From: Zychaea mexicana
Lineage: Eukaryota; Mucoromycota; Mucoromycetes; Mucorales; Lichtheimiaceae
Assembly (NCBI RefSeq): GCF_025766255.1
Contig: NW_026516697.1
Span: 248,001-312,000, forward strand
Length of the DNA stretch: 64,000 nt
Direction of reading: 5' to 3'
The notes under the pieces are model-generated. The model searched no databases and was not told the origin of the DNA. It saw only the letters and a list, made by a program, of their open reading frames with translations. Each line of letters starts with the position of its first letter. Positions within the stretch are counted from its first letter, which is position 1. Position numbers and translations under genes: made by a program. Shown here one piece after another: positions 45,230 to 58,984 of this stretch.

Positions 45230-48200
45230 TTATTTCATAGCTAAAAGGCAATCTGAGGTACTGATAAGACTTGCAGCGTCTGCTACTACTTCAGGTGGTG
45301 ATGATGATGCTGATGACGGCGATGGATAGCATATTGCTGATCTCTTAGTATAATCATCGTTTTCGTCATAGTCGTCTCCATCGTCGCTATTGGTGTCATC
45401 GTCCAGTTCCAAATCTTCTACATCATCATCATCGTCAGCAATGATGGCATTACCTGTTGATTTTGAAAAAGAAAATATGATTAAAAATGATGTAACAGTT
45501 TAAGCGTATAACAATGGTGCTATAAAAGATAAAAGCTTACCACTCTCGAGTCCGACTATGGAAGATGGGGTTCCATCCATATAATGTACACTATTTCGAT
45601 TAGATCGGCCTTGCTCATCATGAAGCATTTGCTGTAAACGACCGCTACTAGGACGGGGCCGTGGAATAGGCTGCGTAGGATGCAACGGTCCTGAGAGATA
45701 CTCGCTATGTCGATCAACATCATCATCGTCGTCGTCTTCTTCTCCTTGAGGATGGTGTAACAGATGATTCTGCTGCTCCTCATCTTCGTTAACATCAGCC
45801 GGTGATGGAATCAGTAATTTGTTGCTTTCATAGGTATCGTTGTTTGTCCAGAAAATATACTCAAACTCGCTCAAGAACAGGCTGAAGATGCCTGCAGGTA
45901 TCTGGAGTGTTGGCGAGAATATGATACCAACATTGCGTGCGTTCATTTTGTTGGTATCGGCATATTGGATAATTCGAATAAGATGCGCGCAAAGGATTCG
46001 AAGAAGTGTATAGTTGGCGAGTGGTAGCATGGATACGAGTCGACCAAGTTCCTTGATTCGCTCGTCACGATCCACTAAATCTATATATCAAATCAATTAG
46101 AAAAAAAGACCTCCTTCTTTATCACGTTCTTTTTTGTTGAAATGAAAAATCGTGGACATGACACTTGCCAATAACAGGAAGGAATTCTTTAAGCAGGTCA
46201 AGAGTGAGTACATTGCCAGGAAGCTCCCGGAGCCATAGTTTTAGAAGACCGGCAACTGCATGGATGTCGTGGTACTCGTCTGATTCTAGCAGGTTGATGT
46301 CGACGTCTTTTTTTGTTTGGCAAAAATAAGTTGATTAGACACTCTCTCCTTTTTCTGTTATCCTTCTCACTTGTTTACCTTGGTCAAACTGCTGCTTTAA
46401 TGATTTGATCTTGACGGCACTTCCGCTCAATCGATAGATCCCTTCTTCTTGGGTTGCATTTTTCGCTTCAAGGTACTCGATGCAGCGGTAGACAATGGCT
46501 GGCAATTCACACTTGTCCGAAATTCTAGAGATACGGATGGCCTCTTCCAGCGGAACACCAAAAACGTGCGGTTTCTTTGCCTTGTTGCCGTTGCCATGTT
46601 GCGACGATGGTGATGTAGGCTGTTGATCCGCTGATGAATCACTCGAATTGCGAGTCAAAAAACCGCGGATACTATTTGTGGATGGCATGCTCGTAGTCAT
46701 ATCGCCTGCAAATATCTTCTTTGCCCAGAACGTTCGTCGATTGCCCTTTTTCTTTTTGCCATCGCCTCCAATATCTCCCATGCTAACTGTTGAAGCTGCT
46801 GCAGATTCATGACCATCATTACTCAAGGACCCTCGTCGTGCGGAAGAGATTGTTGCTGTAGCTTTTTTGTGGACAGCGGGGAAATAAGCATGGTCCATAC
46901 TCGATCGCTGTCGGAGCGGTGGTCGTTCAAAGACAGGCACAGTCTCTGAATCACTGAACGGAACTGCAGACGAGTCGGCTGAGTTGGACCGTTGGGGATG
47001 ATAATAGGGTGGTGAAGGAATCATGCTCGCGAATTTTTTGTTTTGGTCAAGGTCACTGTTGAGTTGGCTAAGTGGCATGGCCGAAATAGGCTTGATATCG
47101 TCTTTGGATACTTTTCGTGAAGCTGTTGGCGACGTAGCGCGGGATTGATTGTGGTGACGTGTTGTCGATAACTGCTTGCTTATACCGACAATATTGCTAT
47201 TACTGTTGCTGTTGCTGCTATTGTTGGCATTATTACTGTTGTTGCTGCCACCACTGACTTTACAGCTGGCAGGATCCAGTAGTGTAGTAGGTGATCCACC
47301 TCCACCCCAGTTGAGATACTGTGTCAGTGCGTCCACCCACTGGTCTCGCTCTTCATCTGATTCGGCACATAGCAAATGTCGGTTCACGCCACTAGTCGGC
47401 GACGAAAGCTTCTTGGGCTCAACTATGAGAAAAGCATGTCGCATCTCAGCTGATGTCTGAGTATTTGACTGTGCATGTTGGCGAGCTATTTGCGTGTCTG
47501 GAATATGGATTGTTCCTAATAGGGCGCCATCTCGCTAATCGAGATATGTAATTTAGTGACTAGATATGAGTACAGGGTGAAGGTGGGCAGTAGCAGGAGC
47601 ATTCAACACATATATAAATATCACTTACGCTTTCATAAAACCGTAGTGAAGGACCGTCTAGAACAAAGTATCGAGTCTTCCATCCACCACCAAAACTTTT
47701 TCCTCGTTTGGTCAGATACCCCTCCTTGCGCCCTGGAGTCACCTTTTTATAATCAGCATGTTAGAAAAGGATGATCGCCATCATCAGCTGACATTGTCTA
47801 TTTGAGAGTGATGGCTGTGTCTAAAAAGGGAGAAGAAGAAAAAAAGACACAAAAGGACATACTTGACAAGCATCATCTTTACGATCGACTCTATTTGAGC
47901 TTAAAAAGTCGAAAAGGGCAGACGCATTGTGCCATGGTACGCCAATCATATGTTGCAAATACTTTTCAATGGCCATCTAGAATCAAGGGAAAGCCCCCCC
48001 CTTGTTAATAAGAGCGTATTATAAAGAAAGAAATAATGATCGGCGCCTTGCATTCCAATCACTTACTTTTCTTTGGTCCGCTTTGTTTGGAGTATGCGTC
48101 GCGAACAGTGCCTTGTCGGGCAGTTTGCTAATTTTGCCTGTTCTTGGACGGCTTTGTGATTTCAGCTGTCAATAGCAAAAAGTTAGCAGCCATTGCATCG

Positions 48201-49450
48201 TAACATCGTAGTTTGTTTGTTTGTCTGTTTACCTTGCTATCCAGGGCCAGGAAATCGGAATATAGCTTTTCGATACGCCAGAGTTCTCTCGCCATATCAT
48301 CCATGTCCTTGCGCACAGAAATGGTGAACAATATTACGCCTTTTCCTTTAGTATTGGTGGTGATGTTAGACCCAAGGACCTTGACGTTGATACCAGCTAA
48401 TGAGTTTTCCGCAGAAGAGTCGCCGTTGTTGCTGATTTGTGCAGCTGCCTTTTTTTGCGCCGTCGAGATGGCAGGCTGAGATGATGCACGGCGCACGTGT
48501 CGATGCTGATGCGGTTGCTGTGTTTTCTTTTGATGTGCAGGTGGTGATGGTGGTGGTGGAGGAGGAGGAGGAGGAGAAGGAGCTGCTGGTGGCCAAAGCC
48601 ACGGGTCATCACTGCTGCCATTACTGTTGTTGCTGCTGCTGTTAGTGTTATTGTTACGTCGGTGTACTGACACCTTCCAAACACCGTCTCGTTTCTGGGA
48701 CTCTTGGTATCTGGCAAACAGCTGCGCGTCCTTATCCATGATGGCATTTACAGGCGACGTGATGACGATAGTCTGGTCACTGCCGGGCGAGATGGGTCGG
48801 CTATTAGCATGAATAGAGGCGGTGGCCACCGGCAGTGACGAAGATCGGACCGAGACGTCTTTTCTGCTGCTGCTACTGTTGCTACTACTGCTATTACTAC
48901 GACTCTTGCTGTTGTTGTCACACAAACTATCGACACGATGCGGCGTGTTATCCTCTTTTAGGTGCTGCCGGTAAGGAGATCGGGGCGGAGGTGTTGGTCC
49001 TTGCGGCTGTTGCTGAAGAGGATGATGCGGATGATGATGCTGGTCATGTTGTTTCTGAGGACAGCCGTTGTTGCTATTGCTACTGTTGCTGCTACTGCTG
49101 CTATGACTACTACTGAGCATAACGACACCGTCGTCATCCATCAAACTGTCACACCTGTCATGTTGTACAGACGGCCGCATGGCAGTAAAAGCAGTAGGAG
49201 CAGTATTAGTCGAATCCTTATAATTATTGTAGCGAGTCAGCAAGTTGTCCCGGTCGGCTGTCACTTCGGCTAACGCCTTTTGAAGATCCTGAATGACGAG
49301 TCGTTGCTTCTTAATGATCTTCCATAGTTTGTGCTCATTTCCATGAAGCGATTCGGAGGTGGAGTGGGTGGTTGTAGTGGCAGTTGTCGCTGTCGTCCCG
49401 GGCGGATCACTGCTATTATTATTGGCTGCTGACGCAACTGTTGTCGCCAT
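45230..49450 (-). CDS. BEM3: PX-PH-RhoGAP protein (Bem3-like)
   Basis: A GTPase-activating protein for Rho/Cdc42 acting at sites of polarised growth. Exon 1 (from 49450, MATTVASAANNNSSDP) has a short coiled coil (EHKLWKIIKKQRLVIQDLQK), long Ser/Asn/His/Pro-rich linkers and the PX domain (INVKVLGSNITTNTKGKGVI, LWRIEKLYSDFLALDSKVNR), which continues through 48170 and 47970. The PH domain is KEGYLTKRGKSFGGGWKTRY...FVLDG (47740-47640) to ESDEERDQWVDALTQYLNW. After another linker, the RhoGAP domain carries the arginine finger in EEGIYRLSGSAVKIKSLKQQ (46450-46390) and runs through LPGNVLTLDLLKEFLPVI and KMNARNVGIIFSPTLQIPAG (45940). An acidic tail ends at TAG 45230. Domain order matches yeast Bem3. 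Confidence 0.9.
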
Positions 49451-49726
49451 GATTTATCATACGTTGTATTATTTAAAAGGAAGAACAAAAACAGAAAAAG
49501 AGTGATTAAAGAGAGAGTATCAGAGAAAGGAGGGGGGGGGAACGTAAAGAAGAAACCCAACCGAGAGTTGGAGAAAGAAAGAACAAATATTTATGTTAAG
49601 GGGTGGGAGTGGACAAGAGAGGACACAGGTCCACTCCAAAATGTCTTCTTTTTTTATCGGTCATCCCACTATGGCTATTACATACCTGCTGTTTGCGCTT
49701 ATCTTTCTGATGTGCATGCAAGCAAA

Positions 49727-49757
<31 letters not shown>

Positions 49758-50601
49758 CCAAGCAAGCAACATAATGACACGCAAACCCATCGTCTTCTTA
49801 TAAATGACATAGGAGAACCTTTGTATAAAAATGGCAAGAGTCTCGTTTTTGGGTAATACATAACACGCCTCAGGTCTATGATTTTTAGGTCGGTAAAGTG
49901 TCCATAGCAGTCCCACCAGGGAAGTGTATTTTCTACTATCGGCACTAACTGCGAACAGCCCTCGCTGATCTGAGAACAGCAACAGACACACATCATTTGA
50001 CTCTTTTTCCTTCCGCTTCTATTGCGTTTTTAGACGATATTGTTTCAATCTGCACCAATGTCTCCCCATCCCGGAAGCAAGTATATTTTTCTTTCACTGC
50101 TAAAGCACAGACACGGAGAAGCCCGGGGATATAGAAAAGTATCGTTTCTGCACATTTGATATCCTCACCTTTCCCCTCCCCCAAGAGAGACACTGTAGGG
50201 TATGTCCAAGAGTAAGATAGCAGTCTTTAGGAAAGCGAGGGATAAGCTTCATCTTTCTCTAAATTCTATTATATAACAGGCTCATATATGTATTATTAGG
50301 TGTGTGCGTATGTGTATATGTATTAGGACAGGATTTAACATAATTGCAACGCTCTATTGCAATATCAAACCTGCTGTTGTGTTGTTTCATGTACATAGGA
50401 CACGAAAACATCCCCATCCCTGGGGTAATGATAATAATAATAATATGCAAGTGGAAATTGGTGATTATATCATTTGCAATGTTGTGGTGTGCCATGTCTT
50501 TGTAGTATGCGATAAGTGTGTGAAAACGAGAGAGCGAGGGGTGAGGGCTGGGTGGACGGGAGGAGTTTCTTCGTGTATATGTCGGTTCTGGATATAGGGG
50601 T
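49451..50601. other. Intergenic region between RhoGAP and ABC1K genes
   Basis: Promoter side of the RhoGAP gene: purine/pyrimidine tracts (49490-49560) and a GCA microsatellite. No gene supported. Confidence 0.45.
49727..49754. repeat. (GCA)n microsatellite
   Basis: Nine uninterrupted GCA units about 280 bp upstream of the RhoGAP start codon. Ala/Ser/Gln-rich ORFs crossing it are artefacts. Confidence 0.9.
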
Positions 50602-53173
50602 TCAAAGAGCAAGGAGAGCATCTCGAAACTTGTGCGTGTTATACAGGATCGGCTTAATTGTTGAAGCATAGAAAATCGCTATGTATGTAACGTCAGATTC
50701 GTATGACACATTTTCACGTACACACACACACACACACCACGCCCTATATCCATGCACATACCACATCTGCAGCCATTCGTTTTCTCGTTCGTTTCTGACA
50801 AAAAGATTGCGCATTTCCAAGAAAATCCAAACCTTGAGCCAGTGCGGTGCGCTTCCATGTATTTGCACATCCTTGACGCCTTCTCTGGCTGCCTTGCCAC
50901 GATCCTTGATACTGTAATCTCGCAAAACAGGGAGAGCGCTCTTGAACAAATCCAGATCTGGGTTCAACTGGCGACCAATACCTTCCAAAAGCATGATGCT
51001 GACCACGACGTTTACAAAGTCGCCCTCCAGCTTCACGTGGTGCGCGCGAACCATGTTCATTGCGTTATGCAGCAAACTTCCGATTCGGACCGCTCCCAGG
51101 TTGAACGTATTCTGCTTCAGACCTAGAATAAGGTTCTGCATCCTTAGCGCAAAGACGTCCGGATCAATCACAAGCTCGGGTGTGCGACACCGCGCTACCA
51201 TCAGCTCTCCAGCTCTGTAGCCGTCAAATTGGGCAATTGCCTGAAACAAGTCTAGAAAGTTGCGTCTATTTACGCCGTTCAGCTCATTCACCAGTCCTGT
51301 ATCGATGAATACGAGTCGTGGCGAATATCCTTCGTCCTCGAGTGCTAATAACTCCTTGTGCATTTCTGCTGGATCGTCGCGTACGGCAAGAATCCGCTCA
51401 ACAGCAACCTCACCGTCGTCTTTCAAATACCGACCCATTGCCCTGGACCAGGCCCGTTGAACGGGATGATGGGCTTTCGGTTTGTAAAACTTGATCATAA
51501 TGTTTCCAGGGTGAAGATCGGCGTGCACAAAATTATAAAATATGAGCATATGCTAATAAGAAGAAACCATAGCGAATATGAAGTCAGCTCATTAATGAAA
51601 AAAAATAAGGGAGCCAATAATATAAAAGAGAAAAAAAGCCCTTGTTACCAGAAATGCATTCAGCCCTGTAGCAAAGCAGAAAAAGTTAGCATTCTGATTT
51701 CTCCCATTTTCTCATCAAAAGATACAGCAGTTAATAGCTATACTTGCCAATATTCGCAATTTGATGATCATATACAGGTGTCATATCATCATTCCCGCTT
51801 TGCTTCACGTAGGCTGCCTGCTCCAGAAACGCATTCAGAGGAATACCATTCTCGTATTCCTCAATCAACATATCCTTGGTCGTGAATGCCATTACAGGCT
51901 TTGGAAACTCGATATCCATTGAATTCGCAAATAGCTTGTTGAAGCGCTCTAAATGACTTGCTTCGACGCGCAAATCCAACTGATCTCGCATCATTTCTCC
52001 AAAAACATGGACCTCATCCGGTAAGGAGATCCAATGCATAGTGGGTATCAGTGTTAAGGCCTTTGCGAAGAACTCCATGATCTTAAGATCACGATGTACA
52101 ATCTGGCGTGCCTTGGGATGCAGTACTTTAATCGCTACAGAGGTATGGATATTGATCGGTTTGCCATCCAGGTCCAGTGTTTGCACACAGTCGGGTGTGA
52201 TGATGTTGTCTTCAACCAGAAACTGCTCCTTCATGTTTCGCACCAGGATAATCGGTCGTACCTTGGCCTTGTACACCTGAGCAATTGCACCCACACCGAG
52301 AGGAGTTTCGTCCAACTCGCTAAAGATTTCATGAAGATCACGTCCAAACGCCTCTTTAATCACTTGACGCGTATGTGAGAATGGATGTGGGTCGACATGG
52401 GAGTGAAGTTTGGAGAGACGTGTGCATAATGCAAGTGGAAAGAGGTCCGTGCGAGAAGCAATCCATTGTGCTAGCTTTTCATGGTATATACCATATTATT
52501 GTTTTAGATATTCTTCTTCTCATCTCACTTTTTCCGGCACAGACTCCATAACCACCCTATACTGTTCATATCGCCCGATATACATATCCAATCCTGCTTC
52601 ACTGCATACCTTGATAAACGTAGGTCCAGCCCGCTCCATTTGTCCTGCAAGAAAATCATACCACCAGAGCGTTCCTTTCCGTTCATCCTGCTCTTCTTCT
52701 ACGCGGTGTCCAATGAAGACAGCCGGTGTGGCCAGCACCACCGGTGCAAATATAATCACTATATGCACTAGCCGTCGAAGAGTCAACAGTGGCTCCACCA
52801 CCCAATCATCTAATATGCGTAAAAGGTCACGCAGGAATCTCTTGAATTTCGATTGTGGCAATTCTGCAGCTGCCGATTCCAGCTCAGAAGGTGTGGGACG
52901 CCTCGGTGGTGGTCGTGGTGAAAACTGGTGACCGTTTGCTGCATGCTCTTTGGCCGATGCTGTTGTTGCCGTCAAGGGAATGGAGCACAACGCCGGAGTC
53001 TGCAAGAGTCGGGCAGGGAATGCGATAGTGGTCTGTCGTTTTGCATAACTTGTTGCTGTTCGTAAGGTGACGCGAATATGGGGCGGGCTTTCATAAGTCT
53101 TAGCAGAGGCTGACCGAATTGGACTCCATGCTGAACAAACAGGGAGTCTTCTTGTCAATGCTGCCCTATACAT
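50602..53173 (-). CDS. Mitochondrial ABC1/UbiB-family kinase (ADCK2/Cqd1-like)
   Basis: An atypical protein-kinase-like ATPase linked to coenzyme Q and phospholipid homeostasis. The start at 53173 gives an Arg/Ser/Ala-rich presequence (MYRAALTRRLPVCSAWSPIR) and a hydrophobic segment (LVHIVIIFAPVVLATPAVFI). The signature region spans exons 1-2: RAGPTFIK | LAQWIASRTDLFP. Here the usual KxGQ reads K-L-A-Q. VGAIAQVYKAKV replaces the Ala-rich loop, SVAIKVLHP has the ATP-site Lys, and FVHADLHPGNIM and LVFIDTGLVNEL are the catalytic and metal-binding loops. A 17-nt microexon (51649-51665) and a GC-AG intron (51666-51747) restore IANIG-LNAFL-HMLIFYNF. The C-terminus near 50602-50760 is uncertain. ADCK2/Cqd1 affinity is inferred from the WISLPDEVHVFG...QLDLRVEASHLERF block. 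Confidence 0.85.
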
Positions 53174-53515
53174 GAAAGAGTTTTTTCTAAGAAGAAAGGA
53201 TTTATTGTTATCGTGAAAGATCTAAAGGATTGCGGACAATCTATACCACTTGCCAGTATTTTAGACGCGGACCTCCAATAAGACAGCTCATACCTTCTTA
53301 CTTGCCGAATGACTCAAACGTTCCGTCATTCACGGGTCGCTCTATCCCAATTTGGAGAATGACAAGCCATTCGTACCCCACTATAAGACTATGTGGAGCT
53401 TTATAAATCTTATAAAAAACATATCCACACAAAGAAAAAGAAAACAAACAAAACAAACTGTGAGTATGTTAATGTTTTTTATGCAAAAATGACTAAAATA
53501 TTACAATCAGATTTC
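53174..53515. other. Intergenic region between ABC1K and GRAM-TBC genes
   Basis: Short spacer carrying the ABC1K promoter and the 3' end of the GRAM-TBC gene. No gene seen. Confidence 0.5.
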
Positions 53516-56500
53516 TTATGCGTCCTGGTGCCCAAGCTCCGACAATAAGGTATCCACTTCCTGCGACATATCATGCTTGGATTCGTCTTCTTTGTTACTT
53601 GACGGTGAGCTCATGAGCGAAGGAGAGTGTTCTTGCGGTGTTTGTGATGATGATGATGGATGTGCCGGTGACGATACGTTGGATGTGGATGTGGATGGTG
53701 AAGGAACTGGGGATGCGGATGGTGATGATGGTCTATATGTGGTGCTAGGTGCGGTCATTGTACTATGTGCCAGCTTCTTGCCTTCGTTGAACAAGTTTTC
53801 AAACAATTCACGGCCCAAGCTCTTTTGTTGTTCGCTCGCCAATTTCACAAGTCGGAAGCTGGTAGAGAAGCCACTATCGAAAAACATTTCTAGACACTCG
53901 TTTGTGAGAACAGCCATTCTAAATGAGGGCAAGCAGATCTCAATGGATGGTTTTTTTTCCTCGGCTTCATGTAGTAGAAAAGCGTCTAGTTCCTCCATGC
54001 GTTTCTGTATGGATTGGATACCGTCGTGTCGTCCAAGACCAATGAGTTCGGCAAGTTTCTCTGCGTTCTTTTCCTCGTTGGGTTGTGTTCCGCGCAGGAT
54101 ATCAGATTGTTCAATGCTGCGTATTATAAGGTTACAGATCGCGTCCCATGCAATGAATGGATCTTGTTGCATTTGACATAGCACCCAATAGAGTTCCTTG
54201 GCCATGCATAAAACATCTGCATTCACCAACTTCCCATCCTTGTCTTGGTCGTATAATTTAAAATAAAACTCAATTTGAGACATCAAGTCCTAACAAAACA
54301 ATTACAAGTCAGTCTTCTCTTTTCTTTCCCAGCATGAATACATGCACATTTTAAAAAGTTGCTTTACGAATAAAGGATACATACCCCATGCATAATTTCG
54401 CTCAATCCAGTCACAGCGTCCTGAAACATGATGCCTTGGTGATCCTCAGGTTTGATGTTAATATACAGTCGTTGGGTAAACTGGAGTCCAAGTGTCCGCA
54501 TATAACTCTCATTGGCCGATTCATCATGGAACTTGATCTTGGACCATGTTGTAAGACTGTTGAGCAATTCTCGAAACGTTTCAATATCCATCGCCCCGTT
54601 CTCGGTATTCCGTCCTGTCTGCTTTGCATAGTATAGGACACCAAAGAATTTGTCATAGATGGTGGAAATTTCTTCTTTATCAAAACCTGCCGTATCCTTA
54701 ATATGTCGGATAGCCGATCGTTTGGTATACGATTCAATACCGGCGATCACTTTGAGTTGATTTTGTCGACGAAGCTCCGTTACGAGATCATCGGTCACAA
54801 TGGCAAACTCACGGTACTATTGTGTTTTGAAACTAGCTGGATTAGCTCAGTGCTTTCTTGTTTTCACGTCGGAAATTGGGCGAAAGGAAAAGGAAGACTT
54901 ACAGCTGTCAGCATAACTTCATTGAATTTCTGTGATATTTCAAGTGTTAGTTGTCACGCTTTTTACTTGGTCAAAGAGGAAGAAAAAATCCATACCGTGA
55001 GTTTTCGCGCTCTTTCATTTCGGGAGTTTGGGTTGATGGGTATATCCAACGATGTGAAAAAGTGCTTAAGGATGCCGAGGAAAGCGCCATCATCTTTAGC
55101 TTTTAATAATTCATCTCCGTTGAGCTTCAAAATCGCTATTATGCAGTCAGCAATAACAGTTAGCAAGATCATGTTCACATATTCCTATTAATTATAGATT
55201 GTACATACCTAAGCTAGAGACATAGAGAATCCAAAGAAAATGCATATTAGAAAAATGGATATCAGTATAAAAGAACCTTTTCGTACTATTTACCCTATTT
55301 GAAACAGTATCCGTGGGCCTTCCATGAACAAACAGTCCAGCACCCGGAATGCGAATAACAACGGCATTGAGTTGACATATAAACTTAAAAACCACGGTAA
55401 GCATGCGACCGACAATTGTATATCTGTTTTCTTTAAATGGCTCCATAAAATCGGCATAGTTTTTTCGACGAGCTGCTCGAAGATAATTTGATCCAAAAGT
55501 GCACCATACATGGATGTGCTGTAGTAGCCAGGACACATCCGATCTACCAGCACATTGAGGGTCCAGAAAGCCTGCTCTTCGCTCATATAACTGTATCATT
55601 GAGATATCAGTACTTTAGCATTATCCTATTTCATAAGTATAGACGAAAGCAATGGATCACTTACATCAACAGAGCTGAAGTCACTATATTCATCGCTTGG
55701 CAATATCCAAGTTCAGGGTTCTGCCACGCATATGCAGTTAGCACGCGTCGTAACCGATCGATGCCTTCCGGTGTTTGGTATGCTGCATACTCAGGAAGTG
55801 AGCTTTGTAGATATGTACATCAAAAACGTAAGTACAGAATCAATCACTTGATAGTAGACATAAAACAGGATTTAACGCAGCGTACCGATTCAAATCCTTT
55901 TCAATTTCTTCTGTAGATAAGGATGACTGTCCTTCATATGTTTTGAGTACTTCTTCATAGACTCCTTGATTCGTCGTACGAAGATAGACCGAACCCGAAC
56001 ACACTTCCCATAGTTCACCTCGAAGTGCGTTTGGCAGGCCAACACGTACTAGTTTACCAAACGTTGGAAGTCGTACCATAGTCAAGTTTCGACCATTCTC
56101 TACATATAATAAAGAATATTGATTAATGGTCCACTTCCTCCTCCTCCTCCTCCTTCTTCTTCTTTTTCTTCTCCGCTACATATACAATCAATTACCTTGG
56201 AAATACTTTTTCCAGAGTTTCATCTTGCTTTTATCTTTAGCCTTTCTCGCATCACCAGGGTATCCAAACTGTACACCAAGTCCACCAATAGGTTCAGTGG
56301 TAACATCGATCAATTTTTGTTCTTCATTCAGTAAGTTTTCTGATTCGCATGTTGCTAGAAACGCTCCCAGTTTTTTCATGTTGCCGCGATGATGTCCCAG
56401 CTGTTTACCAAGAACACCGCAGAACTGCTCACACGTTGGTTTGTGTGCCTGAAAATAAAATCCAAAGTTCTTTCCATGTTACCAAAGAAAAAAAGACTCC

Positions 56501-58449
56501 TCTGTGTATGACGGAACAGAAAGTCACTCCACTAACATGTAAAAGAAAGCATCCAACTTACGTGTAATTGAAAGACGTGCTCCATACCATGCCACGTCGT
56601 TACCGAAAGTGATGTTGCATAGGATCCAGAGGTGAGCCGCTCAACTCGCTTGATCGTATACAATGGCAAAACGACTGAACAAACAGGAAGATGTTGCTGT
56701 GGTGGGGGTTGCTTGTTGATGGATTCAAACGATAAGAAGGATTCGGATAGGTAGACATGACCGGGATAGTAGCTATTTCCCAAAATCGAGGTTGGTATGT
56801 TGCCACTTGTGTAACCGACCTGTATTTCTTTCAAAAGCAGTTTTTCGTCAAGTGGCAATTTGAAGTGTAGACACAGGTCAGTGTTGCGTTTTTGAGCTGC
56901 CAGGTCATGTTTGAGCGGGTTGACGAACAATCCAGTACTGGACGTGGAGCTTGGTGAACGATCACTGCGATCACGTTCAGACGCTGGTGAGAGAGATGGG
57001 TCGCTAGCACTGGTAGATTGACCTGGGGCGTCACCACCAGCATTTCGCAAGAGGCGAAGTGTTGCTTGGCCTGTCAGCTGAACAAGCAGGTCATATACCT
57101 ATCACGCACGCATACACCATATACCAATTAGCTAACAAGCCAATACAAGAAAGCCTCTTATTTTGTTATCCTGTCAAGCCATGCAATTATCCATACCTCG
57201 TCCCTTCGAAACATATTGCTAAACAGGTGTTTCTGAACAGTTGTGTATGATTTAGTAACCCAGGTCTTTCTTTACCCAATCTTTTCCTTTGTTGCCTGAT
57301 TCTCGATACCTCTTCTTTGTCCTTGGTAGTAATCCGTAAGCTATCGGCAAACATGTTTCGCTTGGAATTTTCCTTGGATATATCCTTGATATTCTTGAGT
57401 TCAATAAGCTGCTTCTTTTCGACACCGAGTAGAAACGAGTAGAATCCGAGATAATTCTCACTGATATAGAGCCATCCTTGTCTACCATTCATGGCACATG
57501 AATAATCTTTCATCATGGAAATACAGAGAGCGTCAACTTAAAGTTTCTTTCTGACTTTTTACCAAAATAAAAAACAATTCCAACAAGCTTACGATTAACA
57601 AGACGTTCGGAAGGTGGCACGTCAAACAGCTGACGGAACGTTCGCGATGCGCTCCGAACTTTTTCGTCTGACGATAATTCATCCGTGCCCGTGTCTATTT
57701 TCAAAAATTTAAAGGAAGAAAAAACTGTTAGTTCAAGTCCAAGGTAATATAGCGTGTTATACCACACTGTAAATGTATGCGGGAGTTTACATTGCTGCAT
57801 AAACCCATACTCTCAATGATGATGAAAAAACACAAACACCAACGTCTTACCAATTGTGGTAACTATCATGCTAATTTTCTGAGCAACCCACTGTTCCTTC
57901 TCGAAAGGGTCGTCTATCGTGTCAAGTTCCGGCATCATGTTACGCTCTATCCATATCCATGCTGCCTCGATAACAGCTTCTGTCTCTCCCACAGCAATCT
58001 GAAGGCAGTTGGTATTGATATCTCGTTGAAACAATATCCGGAAAGGAGGTTGCTTGGTATCGAAACTTGACATTGTTGCCAACAGTTACAATAAGTTATT
58101 TGTTAAAACCTCTGGTTTAGGTATCCTACAAACCTTAACCAGCTTGAACTTACACATTGACAAGGGTACTCAATAAACTCTTGAATATCGGGTTACCCGG
58201 CGCATGGGACTTTTGCAACAGAAAATTGTCGACATGTCGTATGGTTACCCAGAAGGGTGTTAAAGTAATGTCTGTTGGTGACGGTAAGGTGAACACCTAA
58301 CATAAAAAGCAAGAGAGAGAAAACCCGCCATTGTATTTAGTTTGCACACGAGCTAAATATCTTTCCCGCAAAACTCAAAGAAGAAGTGGGTTGTCTCCAC
58401 TTACATTACGGGGAATCGAAGCAGCTTGTTGTAAATCGGGTGTTGACAT
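53516..58449 (-). CDS. GRAM-TBC RabGAP with EF-hand (Gyp2/TBC1D9-like)
   Basis: Rab GTPase-activating protein. Some 13 or more exons run from ATG 58449 ([15 protein letters not shown] | [20 protein letters not shown]) to TAA 53516. Two GRAM domains come first: one in 57250-57650 (RLVN... [20 protein letters not shown]) and one in 56540-56870 ([34 protein letters not shown]). The TBC domain follows: [18 protein letters not shown] (56040), IEKDLNR with the IxxDxxR-like finger disrupted by an intron, [17 protein letters not shown] (55760-55700, the YxQ finger) and [22 protein letters not shown]-terminal EF-hand-like segment is [20 protein letters not shown] (54220). Layout matches yeast Gyp2/Mdr1 and animal TBC1D8/9. 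The tail (53520-53760) is Ser/Pro-rich. Confidence 0.88.
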
Positions 58450-58984
58450 TAAAGTTTCCTGCAACAAAAAAAAAGTACCGTGCTTTCTAACTTGCTGGTT
58501 GTTTAAAACCGGTTTCCGCCTTTCCCGAAAAGCCGATACTGATTTTTAAGGCGCAGCAAAATCGCACAACGTGTTTCGTTAACAGTAAAGCTGAGATGTA
58601 ATGTTGTTTTGTAGTATCGATGCTACGCTGATCTACAGCCAAGTGCTACGGATTTTGGCTGTTTCGATTGCTCTTCATTGCATTACATGCAGTAAGCTAT
58701 TTTCGCCTTTGGTATTACAGCATACACACGTACATACAAGGGCGTGCGTCGTTGTACAGCAACAAGTACTAAGCGCATAATAGCAGTAGAACGATATATG
58801 TAGTACGATTTGTCTTAATTTATCACATAGTCTGTAGTAGTGCTATTTTACATGAGGTCATAATACCACATCTCTCACAGTACTATATTGCTCATACGAC
58901 AACATGGGAGATAGAATGTATGTCTCATGATGATGGGAAAAGATGTAGTCGTCAACAACTACGAAATAGTAGACGGATTCTAGT
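58450..58984. other. Intergenic region between GRAM-TBC and ECI genes
   Basis: Carries the GRAM-TBC promoter (minus strand) and the ECI 3' end. No gene seen. Confidence 0.45.

Noticed and set aside
48213..49273. Cys/Tyr-rich and Leu-rich plus-strand ORFs
   Set aside because: Antisense of Ser/Asn/Gln-rich repeats in the RhoGAP gene.
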